64,000 bases of DNA from NCBI GenBank assembly GCA_904419315.1, contig CAJFQY010000003.1, positions 24,428-88,427 of the forward strand. Reading direction: 5' to 3'. The notes under the pieces were generated by a model. It had not been told where the DNA came from, ran no database searches, and saw only the letters and a program-made list of their open reading frames with translations. Source of the DNA: Zongyangia gallinarum (lineage in GTDB: Bacteria > Bacillota > Clostridia > Oscillospirales > Ruminococcaceae). Below are positions 48,264 to 55,658 of this stretch, one piece after another. The translations under genes and the position numbers were made by a program. Numbering within the stretch: the first letter of the stretch is position 1; each line of letters begins with the position of its first letter.

Positions 48264-48938
48264 TTATTGCCACGGCGTCTTCACATAGATGTCAACAGGG
48301 TATAAGGTCCTCCCCTTTGGGTCGACTTTTTCCAATAAATCCCGCCGCACTGTGGTATAAAGGATGGGAAGCCCCGTCTTCTCCGCGATCTCATCGGCGT
48401 AGTCAAAGGCATGCTCCACCGTCTCCGGCATGGTTTCGGTACAAAGATGGGTATTGTTCACAAGCCCTGTCGCCTTTAGTCTTGACGCGGCCTCAATTTC
48501 CCGAAGCACCTGGATGGTATCATCCGCTTCCCTGGTCAAATACCGGCTTTTGTTGATGACGTATAATAACTCATACTCGCCCCGGTCCTTGATCTTCTGG
48601 GAATACCGGCCCAACACTGCGGCGCCTGCATCGTCCCCGCCGATATCCAGGATCACCGAAGTGTCCCGGCGCTCCAGCAGGCCGTCGATTTCCGCTGTAA
48701 CAGAGGGAATATCCAAATTGGTGTTTGCGAAAGGAGGATTGACCACGTCAATGCCTAATTTCTCGAACAGTTCGGTAAAATCAGCAGAACGGAAATAGGG
48801 ATTGACAATGTCCATATCGGCAATAGCCACCTTTTCTCCCCTCTTTTGCAGGTCAACCGCTAAATTGACTGCAAAATTGGTCTTGCCGCTGCCGTAATGT
48901 CCCACAATGATGTAGAGCTTTTTTCCAGTCGGTGCCAA
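48264..48938 (-). CDS. MinD/ParA-like P-loop ATPase of unknown role
   Basis: A 224-residue P-loop ATPase. YIIVGHYGSGKTNFAVNLA is a deviant Walker A and ADMDIVNPYFRSAD a MinD/Mrp-like Walker A' region; VILDIGGDDAGAAVL is the Walker B strand. There is no obvious DNA-binding or membrane tail. It lies 71 nt upstream of the ferredoxin gene on the same strand, a pairing that suggests a link with the oxidoreductase, for example in iron-sulfur or complex assembly. That link is an inference only. Confidence 0.8.
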   Translation of the reverse strand: MAPTGKKLYIIVGHYGSGKTNFAVNLAVDLQKRGEKVAIADMDIVNPYFRSADFTELFEKLGIDVVNPPFANTNLDIPSVTAEIDGLLERRDTSVILDIGGDDAGAAVLGRYSQKIKDRGEYELLYVINKSRYLTREADDTIQVLREIEAASRLKATGLVNNTHLCTETMPETVEHAFDYADEIAEKTGLPILYTTVRRDLLEKVDPKGRTLYPVDIYVKTPWQ

Positions 48939-49094
48939 ACACTCACCTCATTTTCTTAACCACCCTGCGCTAAGAAAAAGCGCAGGATTTAACCTATATT
49001 ATATCACTTTTGCAAAATGGGAACAACTCATGCCCTGCCAGGGATGTAGCAAAAATACTTCACACAATTTTCCCCATTTTTGGTGTTCTTTAAT

Positions 49095-49125
49095 AAAAAA
49101 GCGCGCCTCAATGTCGAGACGCGCC
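49095..49125 (-). terminator. Terminator of spo0A
   Basis: Minus strand: GCGCGTCTC pairs with GAGGCGCGC, followed by six T, about 22 nt beyond the spo0A stop. Confidence 0.9.
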
Positions 49126-49146
49126 TAGATGTTGGGAAAAGATTCC

Positions 49147-49929
49147 TCAGTTGGCATTTTTCAGTTTCAACCGCAGCTTATCGGAGATCATGGCAATAAA
49201 TTCAGAGTTGGTCGGCTTCCCTCTGCCGTTGTGGATGGTGTAGCCAAAATAGGAGTTAAGGGTATCCACATCGCCCCGATCCCAAGCCACCTCAATGGCA
49301 TGACGGATGGCGCGCTCTACACGGGAAGAGGTTGTCTCAAACTTGACAGCCACCGACGGATATAACTGCTTGGTCACCGAATTGATGATGTCCGGATTCT
49401 CCACCGCCAACATGATGGATTCTCTCAGATAATGGTAGCCTTTGATATGAGCGGGAACGCCGATTTGATGGATGATCTCGGTGACCATCACCTCCAGATC
49501 CGGCTCCTTGCGCGCCGTCGTGTGACTGACCAAGGGAGCGGCGGATCCGGTGGAAAGACCAGCGATCTGCATAATCCGCTTTGCCATCACACTGACATCA
49601 AAAGGCTTGAGAAAATAATAAGACGCGCCCTCCTGCAAAACTTGGCGCTCGAACTTTTCGTTGTCAAAGCTGGACATCACCATAAAGATGGGCCGTTTGG
49701 GAACAGGCAGTTCCGAAATTTTCTGCATCACTTCCAGGGCATCCAGCTGGGGCATAAAAATATCCATGAGAACAACATCCGGCTCTTCGCTGAGGATGTT
49801 GTCCACCACTTTCTGGCCATCTTTGGCAGTGGATAGCACCTCGATCTCATATTTGTGAAACTCGGCGCTACAAAGGTTAATAAAGTCCTTGCTGTCGTCT
49901 GCGATTAAAATTTTCAGCTTAATCTGCAT
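49147..49929 (-). CDS. spo0A: Sporulation master regulator Spo0A
   Basis: A 260-residue response regulator. The receiver domain has DDSKDF, the phospho-acceptor Asp in VVLMDIFMPQ (about 55) and KPFD. The C-terminal Spo0A domain has GVPAHIKGYHYLRE, SRVERAIRHAIEVAWDRG and PTNSEFIAMISDK. The ATG at 49929 (MQIKLK) has GGGAGAT seven nt before it. When phosphorylated it starts sporulation. It follows spoIVB, the conserved order in spore formers, and has its own promoter. Confidence 0.97.
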   Translation of the reverse strand: MQIKLKILIADDSKDFINLCSAEFHKYEIEVLSTAKDGQKVVDNILSEEPDVVLMDIFMPQLDALEVMQKISELPVPKRPIFMVMSSFDNEKFERQVLQEGASYYFLKPFDVSVMAKRIMQIAGLSTGSAAPLVSHTTARKEPDLEVMVTEIIHQIGVPAHIKGYHYLRESIMLAVENPDIINSVTKQLYPSVAVKFETTSSRVERAIRHAIEVAWDRGDVDTLNSYFGYTIHNGRGKPTNSEFIAMISDKLRLKLKNAN

Positions 49930-50044
49930 TGTCATATCTCCCTTTTTACTAACCAATTTTTTCATGTCCCTAGATTACCATATTTTTCCAAAAATTGCAA
50001 GGGGATTGCGCAAATTTTTACCAAAAATTTCTAGTTCCATTTTT

Positions 50045-50073
50045 ATTATAGGATTCTCGCCTGCTAAAGTCAA
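50045..50073 (-). promoter_or_regulatory. Sigma-A type promoter of spo0A
   Basis: Minus strand: TTGACT (50068-50073), 17-nt spacer, TATAAT (50045-50050). It lies just past the spoIVB stop, about 115 nt before the spo0A start, so spo0A can be transcribed on its own. Confidence 0.8.
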
Positions 50074-50076
50074 TTC

Positions 50077-51321
50077 TTACGCGGCATTTGTTTCAGAAAA
50101 TTCAACATTTTTAGCGCTGGACAGCATATTTTCGGCAAAAATACCGTAGCCTTTTGTCGGATCATTGACAAAAACGTGGGTGACGGCGCCGATAAGCTTG
50201 CCATCCTGGATAATGGGACTTCCGCTCATGCCTTGTACAATTCCCCCCGTTTTTGACAGAAGCTGGGGATCGGTGATTTTGACCACCATATTTTTTGTCG
50301 GATTGTTGTCGTCGTAATTGACCTTTTCGATCATCACCTCAAATTTTTCCGCGCTCTGTCCATCTAAGGTGGTGATAATCTGAGCTTTCCCCGCCTTGAC
50401 CTCCTGTTTAAATGCCACCGGCAAGGCTGTTCCCTGGATCAAGGCGGGGTTCTCAACCATGCCGTATACGCCGGTTTCCCCGTTGAGGGATAGCTCACCC
50501 AGCTGCTGGCTCTCCACAAAGCCGCCTTTGAGCTCGCCTGGGGAACCTGCTTCTCCCTTTTTAACGCCGGTAATGGTGACGCCTACAATATCCCCGGAAG
50601 AAAGAGGCATGATTTTCCCTGTATCTACATCACAGATGGCGTGGCCCAGTCCGCCAAACACCTTGGCAGAGGGATCATAAAAGGTCATGGTGCCGATTCC
50701 CGCTGTGGAATCCCGCACCCAGATTCCCGCTTTATACCCCTGCCCGTCGTCAGAGAGGGCGGGATACAGATCGGTATAGAGGGTTTGCCCGTTTCGCTGG
50801 TAGGTCACCGAGACGCTCTTCCCTTCACTGCCTTCGACGATTTTTCCCACGTCTTCATTGGTATAGACCTTGGCGCCATTCATCTTGACGATGACGTCGC
50901 CCACCTTGATCCCCGCGTTTTCGGCGGGGTTGACAGAATTGCCGTTGCAGATCACGTCGCTGGCGCCGATGACCAGCACGCCGTCGGTGAACATCTTGAT
51001 GCCAAAAGGTGTGCCGCAGACCACCACTTCGGACTGGTCCACCACATTGACCTGGACCTGCTTGACCGGGATCATCCCGAACAGCCGCAGCTCCATAGAG
51101 TAGGTAGCGTTTTCACTGGCGTCCACCTGGGATGTGCCGCTCCGGCTGTTTGAGGTGGACACCGCCTCCACCCAATACTTGGGGTCCAGCTGCAAAGATT
51201 GTCCTTTGGATACATAAAATTGATCCGGCAAAGCATACTTACTATAGAACGTCATGGCTGTGAGGGCCAGGGCCATGACGGCTGATAACGCAAAAATAAA
51301 TTTTGACAGTTTTTTTATCAA
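50077..51321 (-). CDS. spoIVB: SpoIVB serine peptidase
   Basis: A 414-residue protein with one N-terminal membrane helix, a PDZ domain (SVNPAENAGIKVGDVIVKMNG) and a C-terminal S55 peptidase domain. The catalytic Ser is in GIVQGMSGSPIIQDG and GGLGHAICD holds the His. It is secreted from the forespore and cuts SpoIVFA to activate sigma-K. I prefer TTG at 51321 as the start because GGGAGG lies 8 nt upstream; a GTG at 51330 touches that site. Confidence 0.95.
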   Translation of the reverse strand: MIKKLSKFIFALSAVMALALTAMTFYSKYALPDQFYVSKGQSLQLDPKYWVEAVSTSNSRSGTSQVDASENATYSMELRLFGMIPVKQVQVNVVDQSEVVVCGTPFGIKMFTDGVLVIGASDVICNGNSVNPAENAGIKVGDVIVKMNGAKVYTNEDVGKIVEGSEGKSVSVTYQRNGQTLYTDLYPALSDDGQGYKAGIWVRDSTAGIGTMTFYDPSAKVFGGLGHAICDVDTGKIMPLSSGDIVGVTITGVKKGEAGSPGELKGGFVESQQLGELSLNGETGVYGMVENPALIQGTALPVAFKQEVKAGKAQIITTLDGQSAEKFEVMIEKVNYDDNNPTKNMVVKITDPQLLSKTGGIVQGMSGSPIIQDGKLIGAVTHVFVNDPTKGYGIFAENMLSSAKNVEFSETNAA

Positions 51322-51514
51322 CTTTGACACCTCCCAAAAAAATTCGCCGCTGCAAAGCCGACGGTATTAATTTGTCCAGATGTCAATTTTATATTTCAGG
51401 CAAATTCACCTTGTTTTAGATTTAAAAGGTGATATGATTAAATTAACACCAATAGAGCCCAATTTTGTTAATTTATCATCCAGCGCCCCGCGCTGCTGCC
51501 TGGAGGTTGTGTCT
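51322..51514. other. Divergent region between spoIVB and the SLOG-like gene
   Basis: This 193-nt region carries the promoters of both genes and a long imperfect inverted repeat at 51434-51479. I could not fix a sigma-F or sigma-G promoter for spoIVB by eye. Confidence 0.5.
51434..51479. promoter_or_regulatory. Inverted repeat, possible operator or leader hairpin
   Basis: ATGATTAAATTAACA (51434-51448) pairs with TGTTAATTTATCAT (51466-51479) with a single bulge and a 17-nt loop. It lies 35 nt before the GTG start of the SLOG-like gene. Confidence 0.55.
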
Positions 51515-51853
51515 GTGAAAGTCGCCGTGGTCGGATCCCGCAGTCTAGCACATCTGCAAGTGGATTTTATTCTGCCCTATATTCCGGAGGACGCCACCGA
51601 AATTGTCAGCGGCGGCGCCCGGGGCGTGGATTCCCTGGGGGAATTGGCGGCCAAAGAGCTGGGGCTGAAATTCACCTGTTTCCTCCCCGATTATCATAAC
51701 TTTGGAAAAATCGCGCCCCTCATACGCAATGAAAAGATTGTGGATTACGCCGATTATGTACTGGCCTTCTGGGATACAAAATCCCGCGGGACCCGCAATA
51801 CCATTTTGCATTGCATCAAAAAACAAAAGCCCTTTCGGGTAATTCCCATATAA
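51515..51853 (+). CDS. SLOG-fold nucleotide-binding protein
   Basis: A 112-residue protein with a Rossmann-like SLOG pattern: VAVVGSRSL at the start, SGGARGVDSLGELAAKELG in the middle and an Asp/Tyr-rich half ending VLAFWDTKSRGTRNTI. It resembles the DUF2493/YspA-like group distantly related to DprA and LOG proteins, thought to sense nucleotide ligands. The GTG at 51515 follows GGAGG by 8 nt; a longer ATG reading upstream is unlikely. The function is unknown. It is transcribed away from spoIVB. Confidence 0.75.
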   Translation: MKVAVVGSRSLAHLQVDFILPYIPEDATEIVSGGARGVDSLGELAAKELGLKFTCFLPDYHNFGKIAPLIRNEKIVDYADYVLAFWDTKSRGTRNTILHCIKKQKPFRVIPI

Positions 51854-51856
51854 ACA

Positions 51857-51891
51857 AAAAGCCGGAGAAAGCGCTGCTTTCTCCGGCTTTT
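51857..51891. terminator. Bidirectional terminator
   Basis: A 16-bp perfect stem AAAAGCCGGAGAAAGC and complement around a GCT loop, with A and T tracts, between the SLOG-like gene and the convergent Xre gene. Confidence 0.9.
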
Positions 51892-51910
51892 AGCGTTTTA
51901 GTTGTCACAA

Positions 51911-52144
51911 TCAGTCAATGAGGCCCAACAGCCATCGCACATCCACCTTCAGCGCCTGTGCGATCTTGGTTGCCTCTTCTGTGGATACTTTTCTTTTGCC
52001 GTTTTCGATTTTTGAGAGCATGGTGGGGTCGAGGTAAACTTCCATGGTTTCCAGCCGGGCCGACAGATCCTTTTGGGTGATCTTCGGGGTAGATTGCAAT
52101 CTCGCCTGCCGCAGTCTCGCACCGATCTCACTCTGTCGTCCCAT
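51911..52144 (-). CDS. Xre-family helix-turn-helix repressor
   Basis: A 77-residue single-domain regulator. IGARLRQARLQ, the recognition helix region DPTMLSKIENGKRK and STEEATKIAQALKVDVRWLLG are the HTH_3 pattern. There is no sensor domain. It is divergent from the AbrB-like gene with a shared 193-nt region that contains three TTGCGA-type boxes. Its targets are unknown; autoregulation is likely. Confidence 0.85.
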   Translation of the reverse strand: MGRQSEIGARLRQARLQSTPKITQKDLSARLETMEVYLDPTMLSKIENGKRKVSTEEATKIAQALKVDVRWLLGLID

Positions 52145-52175
52145 CGAAGTCAGCTCCCTCCCACGTCTTATAGAA

Positions 52176-52233
52176 ATTATATCGCAAATATGTTTTCTAA
52201 AATTGCGAAAAAAGCATCTTGCTGTTATCGCAA
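52176..52233. promoter_or_regulatory. Candidate operator: repeated TATCGCAA boxes over the Xre promoter
   Basis: TATCGCAA occurs at 52180-52187 and 52226-52233, with an inverted TTGCGA at 52203-52208 between them. On the minus strand the first box overlaps a TATAAT -10 element (52176-52181) of the Xre gene, so binding could block transcription. Confidence 0.55.
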
Positions 52234-52337
52234 CCTCTCAGCAATGAGTTAGATTATAATAGAAAACAGCTCATTTTTAATTCTGATTGAGAATGAAAAA
52301 TTGAAATTTCCATGAACATCTACAAGGAGGTCATCCT

Positions 52338-52586
52338 ATGATGCCCGTCATCCGCAAGGTCGATGAGATCGGCCGCATTGTCCTTCCCATAGAGTACCGC
52401 CAGGCGCTGCAGCTTTCTGAAGGCAGCGAAGCGGTCCTCACCCTCTACCAAAACCGCGTCATTGTGGAAAAATATTCCCCTGCCTGCGTTCTCTGCGGCG
52501 GCGAGGAAGCCCTTTCCGACATCGACGGCCACACCCTCTGTCAAAGCTGCATGAAAAAAATCGCCGCGGCCAACGCCGCAAAATAA
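52338..52586 (+). CDS. AbrB-like transition-state regulator with zinc ribbon
   Basis: An 82-residue protein. The N-terminal 45 residues form a swapped-hairpin AbrB domain (RKVDEIGRIVLPIEYRQ, LYQNRVIVEKY), as in AbrB, SpoVT and MazE. The C-terminus has a CVLCGG...CQSC zinc ribbon. In Clostridia such proteins regulate the shift to stationary phase. AAGGAGGT precedes the ATG. Its location beside spoIVB-spo0A fits such a role but is not proof. Confidence 0.85.
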   Translation: MMPVIRKVDEIGRIVLPIEYRQALQLSEGSEAVLTLYQNRVIVEKYSPACVLCGGEEALSDIDGHTLCQSCMKKIAAANAAK

Positions 52587-52618
52587 AAAAGAGGCGGATT
52601 TCCGCCTCTTTTTTATTT
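52582..52618. terminator. Bidirectional terminator between the AbrB-like gene and feoB
   Basis: Stem AATAAAAAAGAGGCGG and complement with an ATTT loop; T tracts on both strands. Confidence 0.9.
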
Positions 52619-54641
52619 ACAGCAACAGGCTTCCCACCTGATAAATTCCCAGGGAGACCAGATAGGCCGCCGCCATCTGAAGGGCCCCGGCAGCGGCCGC
52701 CCAGCCCAGGGAGTTCATCTCCTTGCGGATGGCCGCAAAGGCGGAGACACAGGGCATATACAATAGGACAAAGGCCATAAAGGAGCAGGCGGAAAGGGGG
52801 GTAAACACCTGGGAGAGGGTGGCTGAAAGCGCCGCCTGGCTGCTACAGCCATAGAGCAGCATCAGGGAGGAAACCACCGTTTCCTTGGCTACCAGCCCGG
52901 TGATGAGGGCCACCGCCGCCTGCCAGAACCCAAACCCCAAAGGGGAAATCAGGGGAGCCAGCATACCGCCCATAACGGCAAACATACTTTCCGACATATC
53001 CTCCACCGGATGCAGGCCAAAGTCAAAGTGCTGCAACAGCCAAACGAGGATGGTCATGAGAAAGATCAGGGTTCCGGCCCGGATGAGGAATCCCCTGCAC
53101 TTTTCCCAAAGATGCAGCCCGATGGTTTTCAAGGCCGGCAGGCGGTAGGGCGGCAGTTCCATAACAAAGGCGGAATCATCCTCCCGAAACACCGTCTTTT
53201 TCAAAAGCAGCCCGCAAACAACAGCCACCGCCATCCCCAGAAGGTAGATAGAAAAGATCACAACCCCTCCACAGGAGGGGAAAAACGTCCCCGCAAATAC
53301 GGCATAGATGGGCAGTCTCGCGCTGCAGGACATAAAGGGGGTCAGCATGATGGTCATCCGCCGCTCCTTCTCCTTTTCTATGGTGCGGGCTGCCATCACC
53401 GCAGGGGTGGTGCATCCAAACCCCATGAGCATGGGGATAAAGGACTTGCCTGAGAGCCCCAGCTTCCGCAGTGGACGGTCCATAATAAAGGCGGCCCGAG
53501 CCATGTAGCCGCTGTCCTCCAACAGGGAGAGGAAGAGAAACAGCAGCAGGATTTGGGGAAGAAAGGAGAGCACCGCGCCTACACCAGCTACGGCTCCGTC
53601 CAAAATCAGGCTTTGGAGCCAGGGAGAAGCGCCCAGGCTCTTGAGGATATCCCCCATCCCCGCCGACAAAGCCGTCACCAGCCATTCCATCCCCATCCCC
53701 AGCGTCCGCCCCACCGGACCGAAGGTGGTGGAAAATATGAGGAACATCATCCCCAAAAAGACCGGGAAGGCAGAGACGGGTCCGGTGGCAATCCGGTCAA
53801 TTCGGTCGGACAGGGTCAGAGCGCCAGGGGGCCTCTTGCTCTCCACCGCCTCCCCGCAAAGGGTCTCAATGGCCTGATAGCGGGCATCGGCCACCAAGGT
53901 GTCCCGGTCTCCATAAAGGGCATCCGATTCATACCGCCGGATGATTTCCTGGACCCTTTCCCGCATCAAGGCGGAAAGTTGCAGCCTGTCCTGGATTTCC
54001 CTATCGTCCTCCAGAAGCTTTGGAAGATAAAACCGGGCTCCTTTCCCCAGCGGAGTACCGGCAGAGGAAAAGGCCTCCCTTAGCTCCCCCAAAGCCTTTT
54101 CCGTCCGGCGGTTATAGCGGATTTCTGTCTTGGGGAGAATTCTCGACTGCGCAAGCTCCTCCAGGGTTTGCAGGAGCTCCGGCAGATTCTCCTCTCGCCG
54201 GGCGGAAATGGGGAGAACTGGCACCCCCAGCCTGCGGGAAAGAATGTCGCAGTGGATTTGATCCCCCTTGGCCCGGACGTCATCCATCATATTGACAGCG
54301 ATGACGGTGGGCATTCCCAGCTCCAGAAGCTGAAGGCTGAGGTAGAGGTTGCGCTGGATATTGGTTCCGTCCACAATGTTGAGGATAAGATCGGGCTGTC
54401 CATCCAGAATATAATCCCGTGCAATCTTCTCCTCCAAGGAATAGGGGGACAGAGAGTAGATGCCCGGCAAATCCATCAGCCGCAGGAAGCTGTTTTTGAT
54501 GGAACCCTCCTTCTTTTCCACCGTGACCCCCGGCCAGTTCCCCACATACTGGCGGCTTCCGGTGAGGGCGTTAAAGAGGGTGGTCTTTCCGCAGTTGGGA
54601 TTGCCCACCAGCGCCACCACCCGGCTTTTCCTCTGCCCCAT
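52617..54641 (-). CDS. feoB: Ferrous iron transporter FeoB
   Basis: A 674-residue Fe2+ transporter. The N-terminal G domain has GNPNCGKTTLFN, DLPGIYSLSPYS and NMMD. A membrane region with eight or more helices follows, including the paired gate motifs with GFGCTTPAVMAAR. The ATG at 54641 follows a GGAGGGA site; a longer reading overlaps feoA. It imports Fe2+ under anaerobic conditions together with FeoA. Confidence 0.96.
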   Translation of the reverse strand: MGQRKSRVVALVGNPNCGKTTLFNALTGSRQYVGNWPGVTVEKKEGSIKNSFLRLMDLPGIYSLSPYSLEEKIARDYILDGQPDLILNIVDGTNIQRNLYLSLQLLELGMPTVIAVNMMDDVRAKGDQIHCDILSRRLGVPVLPISARREENLPELLQTLEELAQSRILPKTEIRYNRRTEKALGELREAFSSAGTPLGKGARFYLPKLLEDDREIQDRLQLSALMRERVQEIIRRYESDALYGDRDTLVADARYQAIETLCGEAVESKRPPGALTLSDRIDRIATGPVSAFPVFLGMMFLIFSTTFGPVGRTLGMGMEWLVTALSAGMGDILKSLGASPWLQSLILDGAVAGVGAVLSFLPQILLLFLFLSLLEDSGYMARAAFIMDRPLRKLGLSGKSFIPMLMGFGCTTPAVMAARTIEKEKERRMTIMLTPFMSCSARLPIYAVFAGTFFPSCGGVVIFSIYLLGMAVAVVCGLLLKKTVFREDDSAFVMELPPYRLPALKTIGLHLWEKCRGFLIRAGTLIFLMTILVWLLQHFDFGLHPVEDMSESMFAVMGGMLAPLISPLGFGFWQAAVALITGLVAKETVVSSLMLLYGCSSQAALSATLSQVFTPLSACSFMAFVLLYMPCVSAFAAIRKEMNSLGWAAAAGALQMAAAYLVSLGIYQVGSLLL

Positions 54642-54652
54642 GGCCTTCCCTC

Positions 54653-54883
54653 CTACTCCATCTCGATTTTCACCGCGTCGTCTCGGCGCAATAATAGGGC
54701 GAAGCCCCAAAGTTCCACCTCAATGGGATCCCCCAGCGGCGCCTTTTTCCGCACCACAATCTTCACACCCGGCGTAATCCCCATGTCCACCAGTTTCCGC
54801 TTAATGGCGCCCTGGCCGCCGACCCGCAAAACCGTCCCGCTCTGGCCAGGGCGAAGATCGCCCAGTGTCTTTTTTCTCCACAC
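54653..54883 (-). CDS. feoA: FeoA-domain protein
   Basis: A 76-residue SH3-like protein. LRPGQSGTVLRVGG, RKLVDMGITPGVKI and the ending WGFALLLRRDDAVKIE follow the FeoA pattern. It assists FeoB. The start is a GTG at 54883, since no ATG fits. I saw no Fur or iron box upstream. Confidence 0.92.
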   Translation of the reverse strand: MWRKKTLGDLRPGQSGTVLRVGGQGAIKRKLVDMGITPGVKIVVRKKAPLGDPIEVELWGFALLLRRDDAVKIEME

Positions 54884-54968
54884 AGCCCGTCCCCCCCTTT
54901 CTTCTTGTCATCTCATTGATGTGTATGCGCCATCCGGACGGATTAGTCCTGTTATAGCCCCCCAAATC

Positions 54969-55009
54969 AAAACGCCGCTGTTCCCTCCCACAGGGCCCAG
55001 CGGCGTTTT
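54969..55009 (-). terminator. Terminator of the MGMT-family gene
   Basis: AAAACGCCGCTG pairs with CAGCGGCGTTTT around a 17-nt loop; TTTT closes the minus strand. Confidence 0.72.
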
Positions 55010-55106
55010 CTTCTATTATATTTATATATATTCTTGACTTACAATCTGCCCATGGGGGAAAAGTGGACAATCCCACAGGCTACAGGTGCCGGTTAAAAAC
55101 ACGCGT

Positions 55107-55415
55107 CTATTCCCAGGGATTCCACCGGTATCTTTTTAGGTTCACACAGCCGTTTTTTAAAAACTCTATTCCTTCCCCTTCCAGCAGCATCTTTTGTTCT
55201 GGCCAGCAGGGTGCCGTTCGACCTTGGCAGTTGACCACCCGGTGGCAGGGAAGCTGCCTTTCCTCCGGCGCGTGGGACAAAGCCCGTCCCACCATCCGGG
55301 CGCGGCGGGGAAATCCCAGCAAGAAGGCCAGCTGACCGTAGGTGGACACCTTTCCCCGCGGGATTTCTGCCACCAGATCGTAGACCTGTTCTTCAAAGCT
55401 TTTTTGCTGATCCAT
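55107..55415 (-). CDS. MGMT/ATL-type DNA repair protein
   Basis: A 102-residue protein with only the DNA-binding, alkyl-acceptor domain of O6-methylguanine methyltransferase: IPRGKVSTYGQLA, RMVGRALSH and PCHRVVN. The acceptor Cys is present in PCHRV, so it is not an alkyltransferase-like protein that has lost it, though it lacks the N-terminal domain of Ogt. It probably repairs O6-alkylguanine or flags it for excision. Confidence 0.88.
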   Translation of the reverse strand: MDQQKSFEEQVYDLVAEIPRGKVSTYGQLAFLLGFPRRARMVGRALSHAPEERQLPCHRVVNCQGRTAPCWPEQKMLLEGEGIEFLKNGCVNLKRYRWNPWE

Positions 55416-55574
55416 AGTCCCTCCCCCTTTTTATCAGCATATCATACTTCCTATCTGATGAAAAGGCAACGATTCCCCGTTATTTTCTCTGATACACCAG
55501 CTCTTCATTCTACACAAACTTCATACAAAAAAATTAGGCATCTCTACAGTAATTTTAAACTAATCCTTTTAGAA

Positions 55575-55603
55575 TTGCATCTTTTATCCAAGGCTGATAT
55601 GAT
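55575..55603 (+). promoter_or_regulatory. Promoter of the GH32 gene
   Basis: TTGCAT (55575-55580), 17-nt spacer, TATGAT (55598-55603), 56 nt before the ATG at 55659. Confidence 0.65.
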
Positions 55604-55658
55604 AGTATGTATAGAAATAGCAATATTTCTGATAAAAAAGAGAAGAAGGAGTGTTACA

